Below, piece by piece: positions 1-8,528 of a stretch of 64,000 nucleotides of DNA (position 1 is its first letter; every line of letters begins with the position of its first letter). Both the position numbers and the translations under genes were made by a program. The notes under the pieces are model-generated. The model had not been told where the DNA came from, did no database searches, and saw only the letters and a program-made list of their open reading frames with translations. The DNA is taken from NCBI RefSeq assembly GCF_014838745.1, contig NZ_JABUXR010000008.1, positions 1 through 64,000 on the forward strand, in the 5' to 3' direction. The stretch comes from Limosilactobacillus urinaemulieris (lineage in GTDB: Bacteria > Bacillota > Bacilli > Lactobacillales > Lactobacillaceae).

Positions 1-46
1 TAACCTTCTTTACATGATTTTTGTGGTGAATTGATTGTACAACACG

Positions 47-67
47 AGGACAGCAGTTGTCCTTTTT
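47..67 (+). terminator. Intrinsic terminator
   Basis: The arms AGGACA and TGTCCT enclose a short loop and are followed by five T. It would end a transcript entering from the left edge of the window. A second weak hairpin (CTGG-ATTGAT against TCAAT-CCAG) follows at about 81-108. Confidence 0.55.
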
Positions 68-124
68 GTGTACAAAAAAACTGGCATTGATTTTTTATCA
101 ATACCAGAAAGTGTATACCCACTT

Positions 125-173
125 CACCATCTTTCAATGCTACATGGAGCTTGTGTTGAAAGATGGTGCTTTT
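125..173 (+). terminator. Hairpin terminator with CACCATCTT arms
   Basis: Perfect 13-bp arms (125-137 and 156-168) are followed by CTTTT on the plus strand. The same arm core, CACCATCTT/AAGATGGTG, returns in the hairpin at 10744-10787. The two may therefore be copies of one terminator-like repeat. On the minus strand there is no T-run after the hairpin. Confidence 0.6.
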
Positions 174-175
174 AT

Positions 176-964
176 TTACTTAAATAATTTATCAACTTCC
201 TGATCAGATAACTTAAACTGTTCCTGAACTTTTTGCTTCAATTGTTCTTCTGAAACTCCTAACTGACGAGTCAGTGTGATCATTTGTTGAATAGCCTCTT
301 GACGACCTTCTTGACGGACATCTTCATCGTGAAACATCATATGAGTTTTATTATCCATATAACCGTTCCTCCATTTCCTATTTTGGCTAAGCTGGCCGAT
401 ATAGTCTTGTAGCTCGTCTACATAACGATCATTTTTTACATCTTTATTATCTACGTAATGAAGAAAATTTTGCAAGTCTTTTGAAACATCATTTCGGTAA
501 CCTTTTGTGTTAAGAAAGATTGCTGTGCGCCCATCTTGCATTTCTAACTCTTTAGCATTAACGCAGAAGTTACGAAATTCGTACTTATATAAGCCTTTAT
601 TATATGGATCAAAAGGACAAATAAAAATGACGTAAGTTCGTTTCATTAAATCATATTGATCACCATGATTTAATAATTCAGCATCAATCCGTCCTTGATA
701 GTACCGTACTCGTTTCGGTAATCCTTTTGTATGTCGTACCTGCATGTCAATTTCATAAATTGCATTTTGATCCTCAGTATAAACATCAAAACGAACGCCG
801 TGACTATGAGGATCCTCCTGAACGGCTTTTTGTAATGTTGGAAATTCAATCCGTTTAATATTCAACTCAGGTAATATCAGTTGGATTAAATGACGGCAAA
901 GTTTTGCATTACTCATCACACTACCGAAAACATAATCATCCTGAATGCTAATTTGTTCTTTCAA
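176..964 (-). CDS. Rpn family / PD-(D/E)XK nuclease-like transposase protein
   Basis: About 262 residues, resembling the Rpn/YhgA-like family (PD-(D/E)XK nuclease fold, 'transposase_31' type), whose members have been linked to recombination-promoting endonuclease activity. The likely nuclease core is around VRFDVY followed by YEIDMQV, giving the D and ExQ-type acidic positions about 60-80 residues in. A 'RRYYQ..D'-like segment follows, and the C-terminus is a charged helical tail (VRQEGRQEAIQQM). A GTG lies inside the ribosome-binding site, so I prefer the TTG at 964 with GAGGTG six bases upstream. It stands alone and faces away from cas9. A paralogue lies at 34462-35307. Family assignment is fairly sure; cellular role is not. 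Confidence 0.75.
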   Translation of the reverse strand: MKEQISIQDDYVFGSVMSNAKLCRHLIQLILPELNIKRIEFPTLQKAVQEDPHSHGVRFDVYTEDQNAIYEIDMQVRHTKGLPKRVRYYQGRIDAELLNHGDQYDLMKRTYVIFICPFDPYNKGLYKYEFRNFCVNAKELEMQDGRTAIFLNTKGYRNDVSKDLQNFLHYVDNKDVKNDRYVDELQDYIGQLSQNRKWRNGYMDNKTHMMFHDEDVRQEGRQEAIQQMITLTRQLGVSEEQLKQKVQEQFKLSDQEVDKLFK

Positions 965-1111
965 TGCTATCACCTCAAATTTTGGCCTTACTATTTAAAG
1001 ACGTAATAATTTGAGAATTATACTTATTTTAATAAGTTCTCAGTGACCTTTTTGACGTAGTGAAGTAAATTTTTACAATTAATTTTTAAAACATTTAACT
1101 TCATCAAGAAA

Positions 1112-1140
1112 TGATATTAAATTAGGACACTCTCTATAAT
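1112..1140 (+). promoter_or_regulatory. Putative cas9 promoter
   Basis: A perfect TATAAT -10 box lies at 1135-1140, with only a weak -35 match (TGATAT) at the right distance. It is 81 bases before the cas9 start, leaving room for a short leader. The rest of 974-1220 is AT-rich and shows nothing else clear. Confidence 0.45.
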
Positions 1141-1220
1141 GAAACATATTAGTGATAGTATTCGCTTTCATTCTCTTGTGATATAGTTAAATTACTTAAC
1201 CAAGGAGGAAGAATATTAAA

Positions 1221-4200
1221 ATGTATAATAAGGAATATTCAATTGGTCTCGATATCGGGGCAACATCGGTTGGCTTTTCAGCAATTGGTAAGGACTATAA
1301 GCCGATCAGGTTGAAAGGGAAAACCGTCATTGGTGCTAACTTATTTAAGGAAGGTGAAACTGCGGCTGAACGACGTAGTTATCGGACGACCCGTCGGCGA
1401 CTTAAAAGACGAAAATGGCGGTTAGCCTTGTTAGAAGAAATATTTGATCCGTATATGGCAGAAGTTGATCCGACCTTCTTTGCTAGACTAAAGGAATCAA
1501 ATTTATCTCCAAAGGATAGTCAAAAGCAATTTACTAATTCTCTACTATTCCCTAAAAGAACCGATAGTAGTTTTTATGAAGATTTTCCAACGATTTACCA
1601 TTTACGAGATCATTTGATGAAAAACAAAGGAAAATCCGATCTTCGTGAAATTTTTCTAGCTATTCATCATATTGTAAAATATCGTGGTAATTTTCTATAT
1701 AATATGGCAGTTGATGATTTTAATACTGACTCTATTGATTTTTCTCGGGATTTTTCAGTTGTTAATGAAGCTTACCTAGAATTAGATCCAATTAAGCTGT
1801 TTCAGTTAAATAAAGATAATATTGAAGAAGTAGCTCATAATTTATTAGATAATAGTATAAGTAATTTAGATAAGCAGAAGACAATTGCAAAACTTCTCTT
1901 TGTTAAGTCTGAAGATAAGATGGTTGATAAAGTTAATAACACAATTACTAAGCAAATTAGTAAGGCTGTGCTAGGTTATAAATTTGATTTAGCTAGTGTT
2001 TTAAAAGTAGTTACTGAAGATAAAAGTAAATGGAAAATTAGCTTTAATGCTGAAAATATTGACGAAATTTTGGAAGATTTAATTACTAATCTAAATGAAC
2101 AACAGCTAGAAATTTTGAATATTCTTTTAAAACTTCATTCGCAACTTGCTTTAAATGATATTGTACCTAGTGGTATGACTTTAAGTGAATCAATGATTCA
2201 AAAGTATAGTGATCATAAAGAACACTTAAAACTATTGAAAAAGTATGCTCAATCCTTAGAGCGCGGGCCTTATCGAAAGATAATGGATGCATATGCCGCC
2301 TATATTGGGAATAATTCTTCTAAGAAGCTCACGCAAGAGAAATTCTATAAGGTTATTAAACGTCAATTAAATGATTCAGAATTAGCCAGTGAGATTAGTG
2401 AATTAATTGCAAATAATCAATTTATGCCTAAGCAACGAACTAACCAAAATGGTGTTATTCCATATCAGTTACATCTTAAAGAATTAAACCAGATTATTGA
2501 CAATCAGAGTAAATATTACCCTTGGCTTGCGGAGTTAAATCCTAATAAAGCACGACGTCGTAAAGCAAAATACAAAATTAGTGAATTAGTTGCCTTTAGG
2601 ATTCCATATTATGTGGGGCCACTAATTACGGAAGAAGAGCAACAAAAGACATCAGATGCTGATTTTGCTTGGATGATTCGAAAGAGTGAAGGAAAAATAA
2701 CTCCTTGGAATTTTGATGAGAAAGTTGACCGCATGGCATCCGCAAATAAGTTCATTAAGCGGATGACGACTAAGGATACTTATTTATTAGGTGAAGCAGT
2801 TTTACCAGCTCATAGTTTGCTATATGAACGGTATAAAGTATTAAGTGAACTTAACATAATCAGAGTTAATGGCCGTAAATTAAGCGTTGGTTTAAAACAA
2901 GATATTTATCATGATTTATTTGAAGACCATAAAAGAGTCACTAGAAAACAATTAGTGAATTACCTTGAGTCCAAGGGAATTCCTACTAATCCAATTATTA
3001 GTGGCTTATCAGATCCTGCTAAGTTTAATTCTTCGCTGGCAACATTTAATGATTTAAAAACCGTCTTTGGATCACAGCTTAATGATCCAAACAAGTTTGA
3101 AAAGATTATTGAATGGATTACCGTTTTTGAAGACAAGAAAATTTTAAAGGAGAAACTTTGTGAAGAGAAATGGTTAAGTGACACGCAAATTACAGAACTG
3201 GTTGCCAAACAATATCGTGGTTGGGGACGCTTATCGATGAGATTATTATCTGAGCTTAAAGATCAAAATGATAATTCTATTATTGATATTATGTGGAATA
3301 CCTCAAAAACTTTTATGGAAATCATTAATGAACCTGTATTTGCTGAACAAATAAAAAATGAAAATCAAGATCAGTTAAAAGGAGAGGATTATGAATCGGT
3401 ACTAGCTGATGCATATACCTCTCCGCAAAACAAAAAGGCAATTCGTCAAGTAATCAAGGTTGTAGATGATATTGTAAGGGCTGCAGGAAAAGCACCTAAA
3501 TTTATTTCTATCGAGTTTGCTCGTGAAGATCAATTCTCACGGAGAACTCAATCACGGTTAGCACAATTGAAGCAAATTTATGAAAGTACCGCTAAAGAGT
3601 TAGTTCAAAACGAAAGAGTAAGAAAAGAACTTGGTAATATAAAGGACTTGGATGACCGATTATATTTGTACTTTACTCAGTTAGGTAGAGATATGTACAC
3701 TGGTGAAACAATTAATATTGACGAAATTTCATCACGTTATGATATTGATCATATTCTTCCCCAAGCTTTTATCAAAGATGATTCTTTAGATAATAGGGTT
3801 TTAGTAAGTCGTGCTATCAATAATGGTAAATCTAACAATGTTCCACTAAAATTATTTGGCAATAGGATGAAGCCTTTCTGGAATAAGTTAAAAGATCATC
3901 ATTTAATTAGTAAGCGGAAATATGAAAATTTAGTAACTAATCCAGATGCAATTGATAAATATAAGGCAAATGGCTTTATTAATCGTCAATTAGTTGAGAC
4001 TAGACAGGTAATAAAACTAGCAGCTAATATTCTTTCTAGTCGTTATTCAAATGCTGGAACGCAGATTATTGAGGTTAAGGCTAATTTGAACCACCAAATG
4101 CGTGAATCATTTAGCCTCTATAAGAATCGGGAAGTCAACGATTATCATCACGCTGTAGATGGGTATTTAAGTGCATTTGTGGGACAATATCTTTATAATC

Positions 4201-5318
4201 GTTATTCAACACTTCAGTCATATTTCGTATATGGAAAGTATCAGCGCTTTTTTGATCAAAACGTTAAAACTAATCTAAAATTTAATCGCTTTAATTTCTT
4301 ATATGATTTAACTTCATCTAATCAGGAAAACATTGTTAATAAAAGTACTGGTGAGATTATTGGCAAGCGCTCAGAATTGATTAGCCAAATCAAACGGGTA
4401 TATAGCTTTAAATATATGCTAATCTCTCAAGAAACGTATACAAATTCTGGAGCAATGTTTGATCAAACTATTTATCCTGCTAAATCAAATAAAACCCTAA
4501 TCCCAATTAAAAATGGTAAATCAACCCAAATTTATGGGGGATATAGTGGCAATAAGGATGCATATATGTCAATTATTCGGATAAAGGGGAAGAAGGAGGA
4601 TAAATTTAAAGTTGTTGGTGTACCAATGCGAGCACTCGCAAAATTAAACAAATTAGTAAAGCAAAATAATGATGGTTATTTAGAAGAATTACATAGGGTA
4701 TTGGCTGAGAAAACTGCCAAAATTAAGGTAAATCGGAAAAATGGCAAAAAGAAGAAAGAATATCTTCAATTTGATATTTTGATTCCTAAGGTCAACTATC
4801 GACAATTAATAATTGATGGTCAATTAAAGTACACGTTGGGGAGCGCTACTTACCAATATAATGCTCGGCAATTAGTTCTTTCTAACAATTCAATGAAGAT
4901 TCTTGCTACAGATTTTACTAAAAGTAACGACGCAATTGAAGAACAGAATAAGCAATTAATGCTTGTCTATGATGAAATCTTGAATAGGGTTAATCAATAC
5001 TTACCACTTTATGATAAGAATAAATTTAGAACTGGTCTTAAAAAGGGGAGGGATAAATTTGAATCCTTACCAGTATTACCAGTTTATGATGGAGCTACAA
5101 AAAAAGAAGAGGGTAAGGTAGAGGTGTTGAGGAATGTTTTAATGGGACTTCATAATGATCCTGTCAAGGGAAATTTGAAGTCAATTGGGATAAAAACACC
5201 ATTTGGAATGTTGCAATCATCTCAAGGTATATTAATTTCAAAAGATGCAAAGTTAGCATACCTCTCTCCAAGTGCACTTTTTCAGCGAGAGGTAAGAATT
5301 AGCGATTTAATTAAATAG
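1221..5318 (+). CDS. cas9: CRISPR-associated endonuclease Cas9 (type II-A)
   Basis: A 1365-residue RNA-guided DNA endonuclease, the usual size for type II-A Cas9. RuvC-I is at the N-terminus (IGLDIGATSVG, catalytic Asp11). It is followed by an arginine-rich bridge helix at about 50-75. RuvC-II is KFISIEFARE with Glu765. The HNH motif YDIDHILPQ has Asp841 and His844, with the matching Asn in the NNGKSNN stretch. RuvC-III is HHAVDGYL with His977 and Asp980. All nuclease residues are present, so the enzyme should be active. The C-terminal roughly 270 residues should read the PAM. An AAGGAGG ribosome-binding site lies 12 bases before the ATG. It is first in cas9-cas1-cas2-csn2, but a 183-bp gap holding the reverse-strand tracrRNA and a terminator separates it from cas1. 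Confidence 0.98.
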   Translation: MYNKEYSIGLDIGATSVGFSAIGKDYKPIRLKGKTVIGANLFKEGETAAERRSYRTTRRRLKRRKWRLALLEEIFDPYMAEVDPTFFARLKESNLSPKDSQKQFTNSLLFPKRTDSSFYEDFPTIYHLRDHLMKNKGKSDLREIFLAIHHIVKYRGNFLYNMAVDDFNTDSIDFSRDFSVVNEAYLELDPIKLFQLNKDNIEEVAHNLLDNSISNLDKQKTIAKLLFVKSEDKMVDKVNNTITKQISKAVLGYKFDLASVLKVVTEDKSKWKISFNAENIDEILEDLITNLNEQQLEILNILLKLHSQLALNDIVPSGMTLSESMIQKYSDHKEHLKLLKKYAQSLERGPYRKIMDAYAAYIGNNSSKKLTQEKFYKVIKRQLNDSELASEISELIANNQFMPKQRTNQNGVIPYQLHLKELNQIIDNQSKYYPWLAELNPNKARRRKAKYKISELVAFRIPYYVGPLITEEEQQKTSDADFAWMIRKSEGKITPWNFDEKVDRMASANKFIKRMTTKDTYLLGEAVLPAHSLLYERYKVLSELNIIRVNGRKLSVGLKQDIYHDLFEDHKRVTRKQLVNYLESKGIPTNPIISGLSDPAKFNSSLATFNDLKTVFGSQLNDPNKFEKIIEWITVFEDKKILKEKLCEEKWLSDTQITELVAKQYRGWGRLSMRLLSELKDQNDNSIIDIMWNTSKTFMEIINEPVFAEQIKNENQDQLKGEDYESVLADAYTSPQNKKAIRQVIKVVDDIVRAAGKAPKFISIEFAREDQFSRRTQSRLAQLKQIYESTAKELVQNERVRKELGNIKDLDDRLYLYFTQLGRDMYTGETINIDEISSRYDIDHILPQAFIKDDSLDNRVLVSRAINNGKSNNVPLKLFGNRMKPFWNKLKDHHLISKRKYENLVTNPDAIDKYKANGFINRQLVETRQVIKLAANILSSRYSNAGTQIIEVKANLNHQMRESFSLYKNREVNDYHHAVDGYLSAFVGQYLYNRYSTLQSYFVYGKYQRFFDQNVKTNLKFNRFNFLYDLTSSNQENIVNKSTGEIIGKRSELISQIKRVYSFKYMLISQETYTNSGAMFDQTIYPAKSNKTLIPIKNGKSTQIYGGYSGNKDAYMSIIRIKGKKEDKFKVVGVPMRALAKLNKLVKQNNDGYLEELHRVLAEKTAKIKVNRKNGKKKKEYLQFDILIPKVNYRQLIIDGQLKYTLGSATYQYNARQLVLSNNSMKILATDFTKSNDAIEEQNKQLMLVYDEILNRVNQYLPLYDKNKFRTGLKKGRDKFESLPVLPVYDGATKKEEGKVEVLRNVLMGLHNDPVKGNLKSIGIKTPFGMLQSSQGILISKDAKLAYLSPSALFQREVRISDLIK

Positions 5319-5325
5319 ATATTAG

Positions 5326-5361
5326 AAAAGGGAAATCGCTCATTAGAACGATTTCCCTTTT
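5326..5361. terminator. Bidirectional terminator shared by cas9 and tracrRNA
   Basis: Perfect 13-bp arms (AAAAGGGAAATCG and CGATTTCCCTTTT) surround a 10-base loop. Because the arms end in A4 and T4 it can stop cas9 transcription on the plus strand and the tracrRNA on the minus strand. Confidence 0.85.
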
Positions 5362-5480
5362 GCTTATGTATTGGTCAGATAACTGACTCAAAAATTGAAA
5401 CTTCTGTACAAAATGTACTGTTTGATTTTAACTCTGTACTTCAGATCAATGATGTTTAAAGTGCCGGTAGCTAACCGACA
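5330..5480 (-). ncRNA. tracrRNA
   Basis: Read on the minus strand, positions 5458-5435 are an exact 24-base reverse complement of the CRISPR repeat (repeat bases 9-32). GAGU then UAAAAU follows, which reproduces the type II-A lower stem and its GA/GAGU bulge. Downstream come a nexus-like hairpin (GTACA-TTT-TGTAC, with outer AAAC/GTTT pairs making a double stem), a hairpin GTCAG-TTAT-CTGAC and the terminator at 5361-5326. The start is inferred from the -10 box at 5491-5486 and would be near 5480. The RNA pairs with pre-crRNA for RNase III processing and is loaded into Cas9. Confidence 0.88.
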
Positions 5481-5485
5481 TAATT

Positions 5486-5514
5486 ATTTTACCAAAGAAA
5501 AATGGAGATGACAA
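5486..5514 (-). promoter_or_regulatory. tracrRNA promoter overlapping the cas1 start
   Basis: On the minus strand TTGTCA (5514-5509) and TAAAAT (5491-5486) are exactly 17 bases apart, each one base off consensus. The -35 box and spacer lie across the GGAG ribosome-binding site of cas1 (5504-5507), so RNA polymerase initiating here and transcription into cas1 could interfere with each other. Confidence 0.75.
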
Positions 5515-5516
5515 AT

Positions 5517-6425
5517 ATGGGATGGCGTTCCGTCATAATTAGTCAGCATGCAAAATTATCATATTCATCAAATTTAATGGTGGTGCAAACAAGGGATGGG
5601 ATAAGTCAGGTACCGATAGAAGATATCCAATTATTATTGATATCTACTACCCAAGCTGTTATTACTACTGCCTTGATTAGCGAATTAGCTGATCAAAATA
5701 CAAAAATTATCTTTGTCGATAAAAATATGCAACCGAGTTGTGAGATTAATAATTATTATCCGAATAATCGAACAATTGACTTGTTAGAAACACAGTTCAG
5801 TTGGTCACAGGAAGTACGGGAGCTTTTATGGACAAAGATTATTTATCAAAAAATAAAAAATCAAATTCAAGTACTAGAAATTTACGGACATCCTGTAAAA
5901 GAATTTGAGAATGAATTAGATAAGCTAGAAATAAATGACTTGACTAATCGTGAAGCAACCGTTGCTAGAAAATATTTCCCACTATTATTTGAAAATAAGA
6001 AATTTTCTAGAAGAACTGGGACCGCAGTTAATGCAGCACTAAATTATGGTTATTCAATATTATTGTCAATTGTTAATCGAGAAATTGTCGAAAAAGGCTA
6101 TCTGACAACATTAGGAATCCATCATCGAAGTAATGAGAACCAGTTTAATTTAGGTTCTGATCTTATGGAACCGTTTCGTCCAGTTATTGATTATTGGGTA
6201 GCTAATCAGAATTTTACGGAATTAACTCCAGATGTGAAATATGGGTTAGTTGATGCGTTAAATATTGAAATTACCTATTGTGGAAAGAAAACCTTATTAC
6301 GGAATGCCTTGAGTAAGTATGTTGGTGATTGTTTGAATTACCTTAGCGGAATAACTAAAGTAATTAATTTAGAAACGGAGTTAAACCATGAGGTACCAAA
6401 TAATGCGCTTATTAATCATGTTTGA
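5517..6425 (+). CDS. cas1: CRISPR-associated endonuclease Cas1
   Basis: The spacer-integration endonuclease of type II systems. I start it at the third in-frame ATG (5517), giving MGWRSVII and 302 residues. This matches the family's usual MGWR start, and GGAG sits 9 bases upstream. The ATG at 5502 would lack a ribosome-binding site. The C-terminal half carries the family's metal-binding positions: the His region LGIHHRS and the DLMEPFRPVID signature. Cas1 forms the Cas1-Cas2 integrase that captures protospacers and inserts them at the leader end. The gene overlaps cas2 by 38 bases. The tracrRNA promoter on the other strand overlaps its translation-start region. Confidence 0.96.
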   Translation: MGWRSVIISQHAKLSYSSNLMVVQTRDGISQVPIEDIQLLLISTTQAVITTALISELADQNTKIIFVDKNMQPSCEINNYYPNNRTIDLLETQFSWSQEVRELLWTKIIYQKIKNQIQVLEIYGHPVKEFENELDKLEINDLTNREATVARKYFPLLFENKKFSRRTGTAVNAALNYGYSILLSIVNREIVEKGYLTTLGIHHRSNENQFNLGSDLMEPFRPVIDYWVANQNFTELTPDVKYGLVDALNIEITYCGKKTLLRNALSKYVGDCLNYLSGITKVINLETELNHEVPNNALINHV

Positions 6426-6708
6426 TTTACCAGTTGAAACAAGTAAACAAAGAAAAGCATACCGCAATTTTCGAAAAAGATTAATTAATGAGGGCTTCAC
6501 AATGATCCAATATTCGGTTTACGTTCGGGTCTGTGTTAGTAGACAATCGGCGGGATTTATTGAGAAAAGGGTAGGCCAATTTCTTCCTGAAGAAGGTGTT
6601 ATCCAGTCACTAATGCTAACCGAGAAACAATATAATGATATGCATTTTCTTTTAGGTAAAGAGAAAAAAGATGTTAGAAATTACTCAGGAAGGACGGTAA
6701 TTTTATGA
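6388..6708 (+). CDS. cas2: CRISPR-associated endoribonuclease Cas2
   Basis: A 106-residue protein with the ferredoxin-like Cas2 start RLLIMFDLPVET, whose Asp after the first strand is the conserved acidic position, then the expected QYSVYVRVC strand. It works as the structural partner of Cas1 in spacer acquisition. It overlaps the end of cas1 by 38 bases and its stop overlaps the csn2 start (ATGA). GGAG lies 7 bases before the ATG. The second ATG, at MRLLIM, is an alternative start closer to typical Cas2 proteins. Confidence 0.95.
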   Translation: MRYQIMRLLIMFDLPVETSKQRKAYRNFRKRLINEGFTMIQYSVYVRVCVSRQSAGFIEKRVGQFLPEEGVIQSLMLTEKQYNDMHFLLGKEKKDVRNYSGRTVIL

Positions 6709-7376
6709 AGGTTACTTATAATAGCCACAAATCAGTTTCTCTTAATCCCGGTAAAATTGCTGTTATTGCAACGAATACACCGGTTGTTTTTAATGAAATT
6801 ATGGGTGGATTAAATGACTTTAATGAATCAGTAAAGTTTGTTGACGACTCATATAATTCTTTAGAAGTAACTAAAATGATTGATTTAGATTCAGAGTTAT
6901 TGGTGAATCATAAACTATATGAAAAATATTCTAAAGATATTATTAAAGCAGAAATTGATAATATGTCATTAGAATATCATGAAAAAGTTGACAAGCAAGC
7001 GCAACAGTTATTTACGGTACTTCAAAAATCACTTTTTATGACAGATTTACCAATTGAAGTTAGTTATGATGGTGACTTAAAAAGACTATTATCTTATAGC
7101 CAAATTAAATTATCAGCAGAACATGAGATGGGACCATATGATATAATTGCTTCAGATCTTAAAATACATCTAGAATGCAATTTAAAAAGTATTGTCTGTT
7201 TTTGTAATGTTGCTAATTACTTAAGTAAGTCTGAGTTTTATGAATTGCAAACGGAAGTTAAAAGATTGAATATTCCGCTTTTATTAATAGAATTCTCAGA
7301 AATTAATGAACGTTCTTTTTATCAAGAAAGTAACTTTCTCTTTATAGATCAAGACTTCATTGATTGGAAGCTCTAA
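6705..7376 (+). CDS. csn2: CRISPR-associated protein Csn2 (subtype II-A)
   Basis: A 223-residue Csn2, which defines subtype II-A and is needed for spacer acquisition. In the family it forms a tetrameric ring that encircles DNA ends. The start MKVTYNSHKSVSLNPGKIAVI and the later LLIEFSE and LFIDQDF strands fit the short Csn2 form of about 220 residues. Translation is coupled to cas2 by the ATGA overlap. The stop is only 30 bases from the first CRISPR repeat, so the array may be partly co-transcribed with the cas genes. Confidence 0.93.
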   Translation: MKVTYNSHKSVSLNPGKIAVIATNTPVVFNEIMGGLNDFNESVKFVDDSYNSLEVTKMIDLDSELLVNHKLYEKYSKDIIKAEIDNMSLEYHEKVDKQAQQLFTVLQKSLFMTDLPIEVSYDGDLKRLLSYSQIKLSAEHEMGPYDIIASDLKIHLECNLKSIVCFCNVANYLSKSEFYELQTEVKRLNIPLLLIEFSEINERSFYQESNFLFIDQDFIDWKL

Positions 7377-7406
7377 AACATTTCTTTCATTAATTAGAAT
7401 TTGATG

Positions 7407-7904
7407 GTTTTAGATGTACTTCAGATCAATGATGTTTAGAACAATGAATCGAAGCGGCAGGAGAAAAGCAAAGTTTTAGATGTACTTCAGATCAATGATG
7501 TTTAGAACCTATCAGCAAAATACAAGGGAGCATATAAAGTTTTAGATGTACTTCAGATCAATGATGTTTAGAACAATAATATTCCCCTTTTATGCCCCTT
7601 TGCAGTTTTAGATGTACTTCAGATCAATGATGTTTAGAACCAACGTGACTTAATATACATTGACATACCAGTTTTAGATGTACTTCAGATCAATGATGTT
7701 TAGAACGTCGATTTCCTTATCACCATTCTTCATGTAGTTTTAGATGTACTTCAGATCAATGATGTTTAGAACAATGATTCAGCGCGATCACCGGTCACCA
7801 CAGTTTTAGATGTACTTCAGATCAATGATGTTTAGAACCTGTCGTGCAAAGTTAATACTGATGCTCAGGTTTTAGATGTACTTCAGATCAATGATGTTTA
7901 GAAA
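7407..7904 (+). CRISPR. Type II-A CRISPR array, 8 repeats and 7 spacers
   Basis: Repeats of 36 bases begin GTTTTAGATGTACTTC and end GATGTTTAGAAC. They start at 7407, 7473, 7539, 7605, 7671, 7737, 7803 and 7869. All seven spacers are exactly 30 bases, giving a constant 66-base period. The first seven repeats are identical; the last changes only its final base (C to A), which marks the trailer end. The leader-proximal end is therefore next to csn2. The leader is very short (7377-7406). The direction of crRNA transcription is plus, supported by the tracrRNA anti-repeat. Confidence 0.98.
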
Positions 7905-8528
7905 TAATTTAAAGTTAGCGAACACGATTGGTATTAGAATGAAGAAAGATTTAATGTCATATGCTTCATCTTTAGGGTAACAAAAAAGTTTAGAACGATT
8001 ATTTTCGTTCTGAATTAATCTTAGGTTATTTATAAATACTAAAATTTAAAAAACGACTCTTATATAATGTGCTTTATAATTGCTAGGCAGAAAATTTAGC
8101 GATTGTGAGGCGCTTTTGAATTTCTAAATATAAATTAATGTATTGCTGGGGTTAAAGGTATCGCTTAAATGGGCTACTGATTTGAAGTTTGACGTAAGTT
8201 AACATTTACTACCGATCCTAAGCTCTAAAATTGATATAGTAGTTTATCATTTTGCGCTTAATATGTCTCATAAGGTAAGTTAATTAGACAACATCTCCTG
8301 TGTGAGAAATACTTTCAGTTACCGAAAGTATTTGCCATTCAAATGTATCAATGAATTAAAATAGTTTTTCAAAATTCATACTCAGTATTCTATAATTTAA
8401 CAATATTAGAATGACTTTAAAAGTAAAGGCATGATCTTGAGTGAATAACCCCAATCATGTCTTAGTAACATAATATTTCAATTTTGTCTGGTGTCTCGTA
8501 CTTCAGTTGAGAATATTAAACTATATTA
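7905..8528. other. 624-bp gap between CRISPR array and HEPN-like gene
   Basis: I see no convincing gene. It contains a stem-loop at 7992-8011 (AGAACGA/TCGTTCT) preceded by GTTT, so that it repeats the last nine bases of the CRISPR repeat, GTTTAGAAC. A second stem-loop lies at 8308-8334 (AAATACTTTC/GAAAGTATTT), and a loose one around 8431-8461 may end the minus-strand gene. The rest is AT-rich. Confidence 0.5.

Noticed and set aside
2960-3208. Minus-strand open frame inside cas9
   Set aside because: It lies wholly within a long gene with intact motifs, has no ribosome-binding site and encodes no recognisable protein; it is a shadow frame.
5502-5516. Upstream ATG of cas1 (five extra codons)
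   Set aside because: No ribosome-binding site precedes it, while the ATG at 5517 has GGAG at good spacing and gives the family's usual MGWR start.
7905-8528. Second, degenerate CRISPR array after the first
   Set aside because: Apart from GTTTAGAAC in the stem-loop at 7991 I find no periodic repeat copies.
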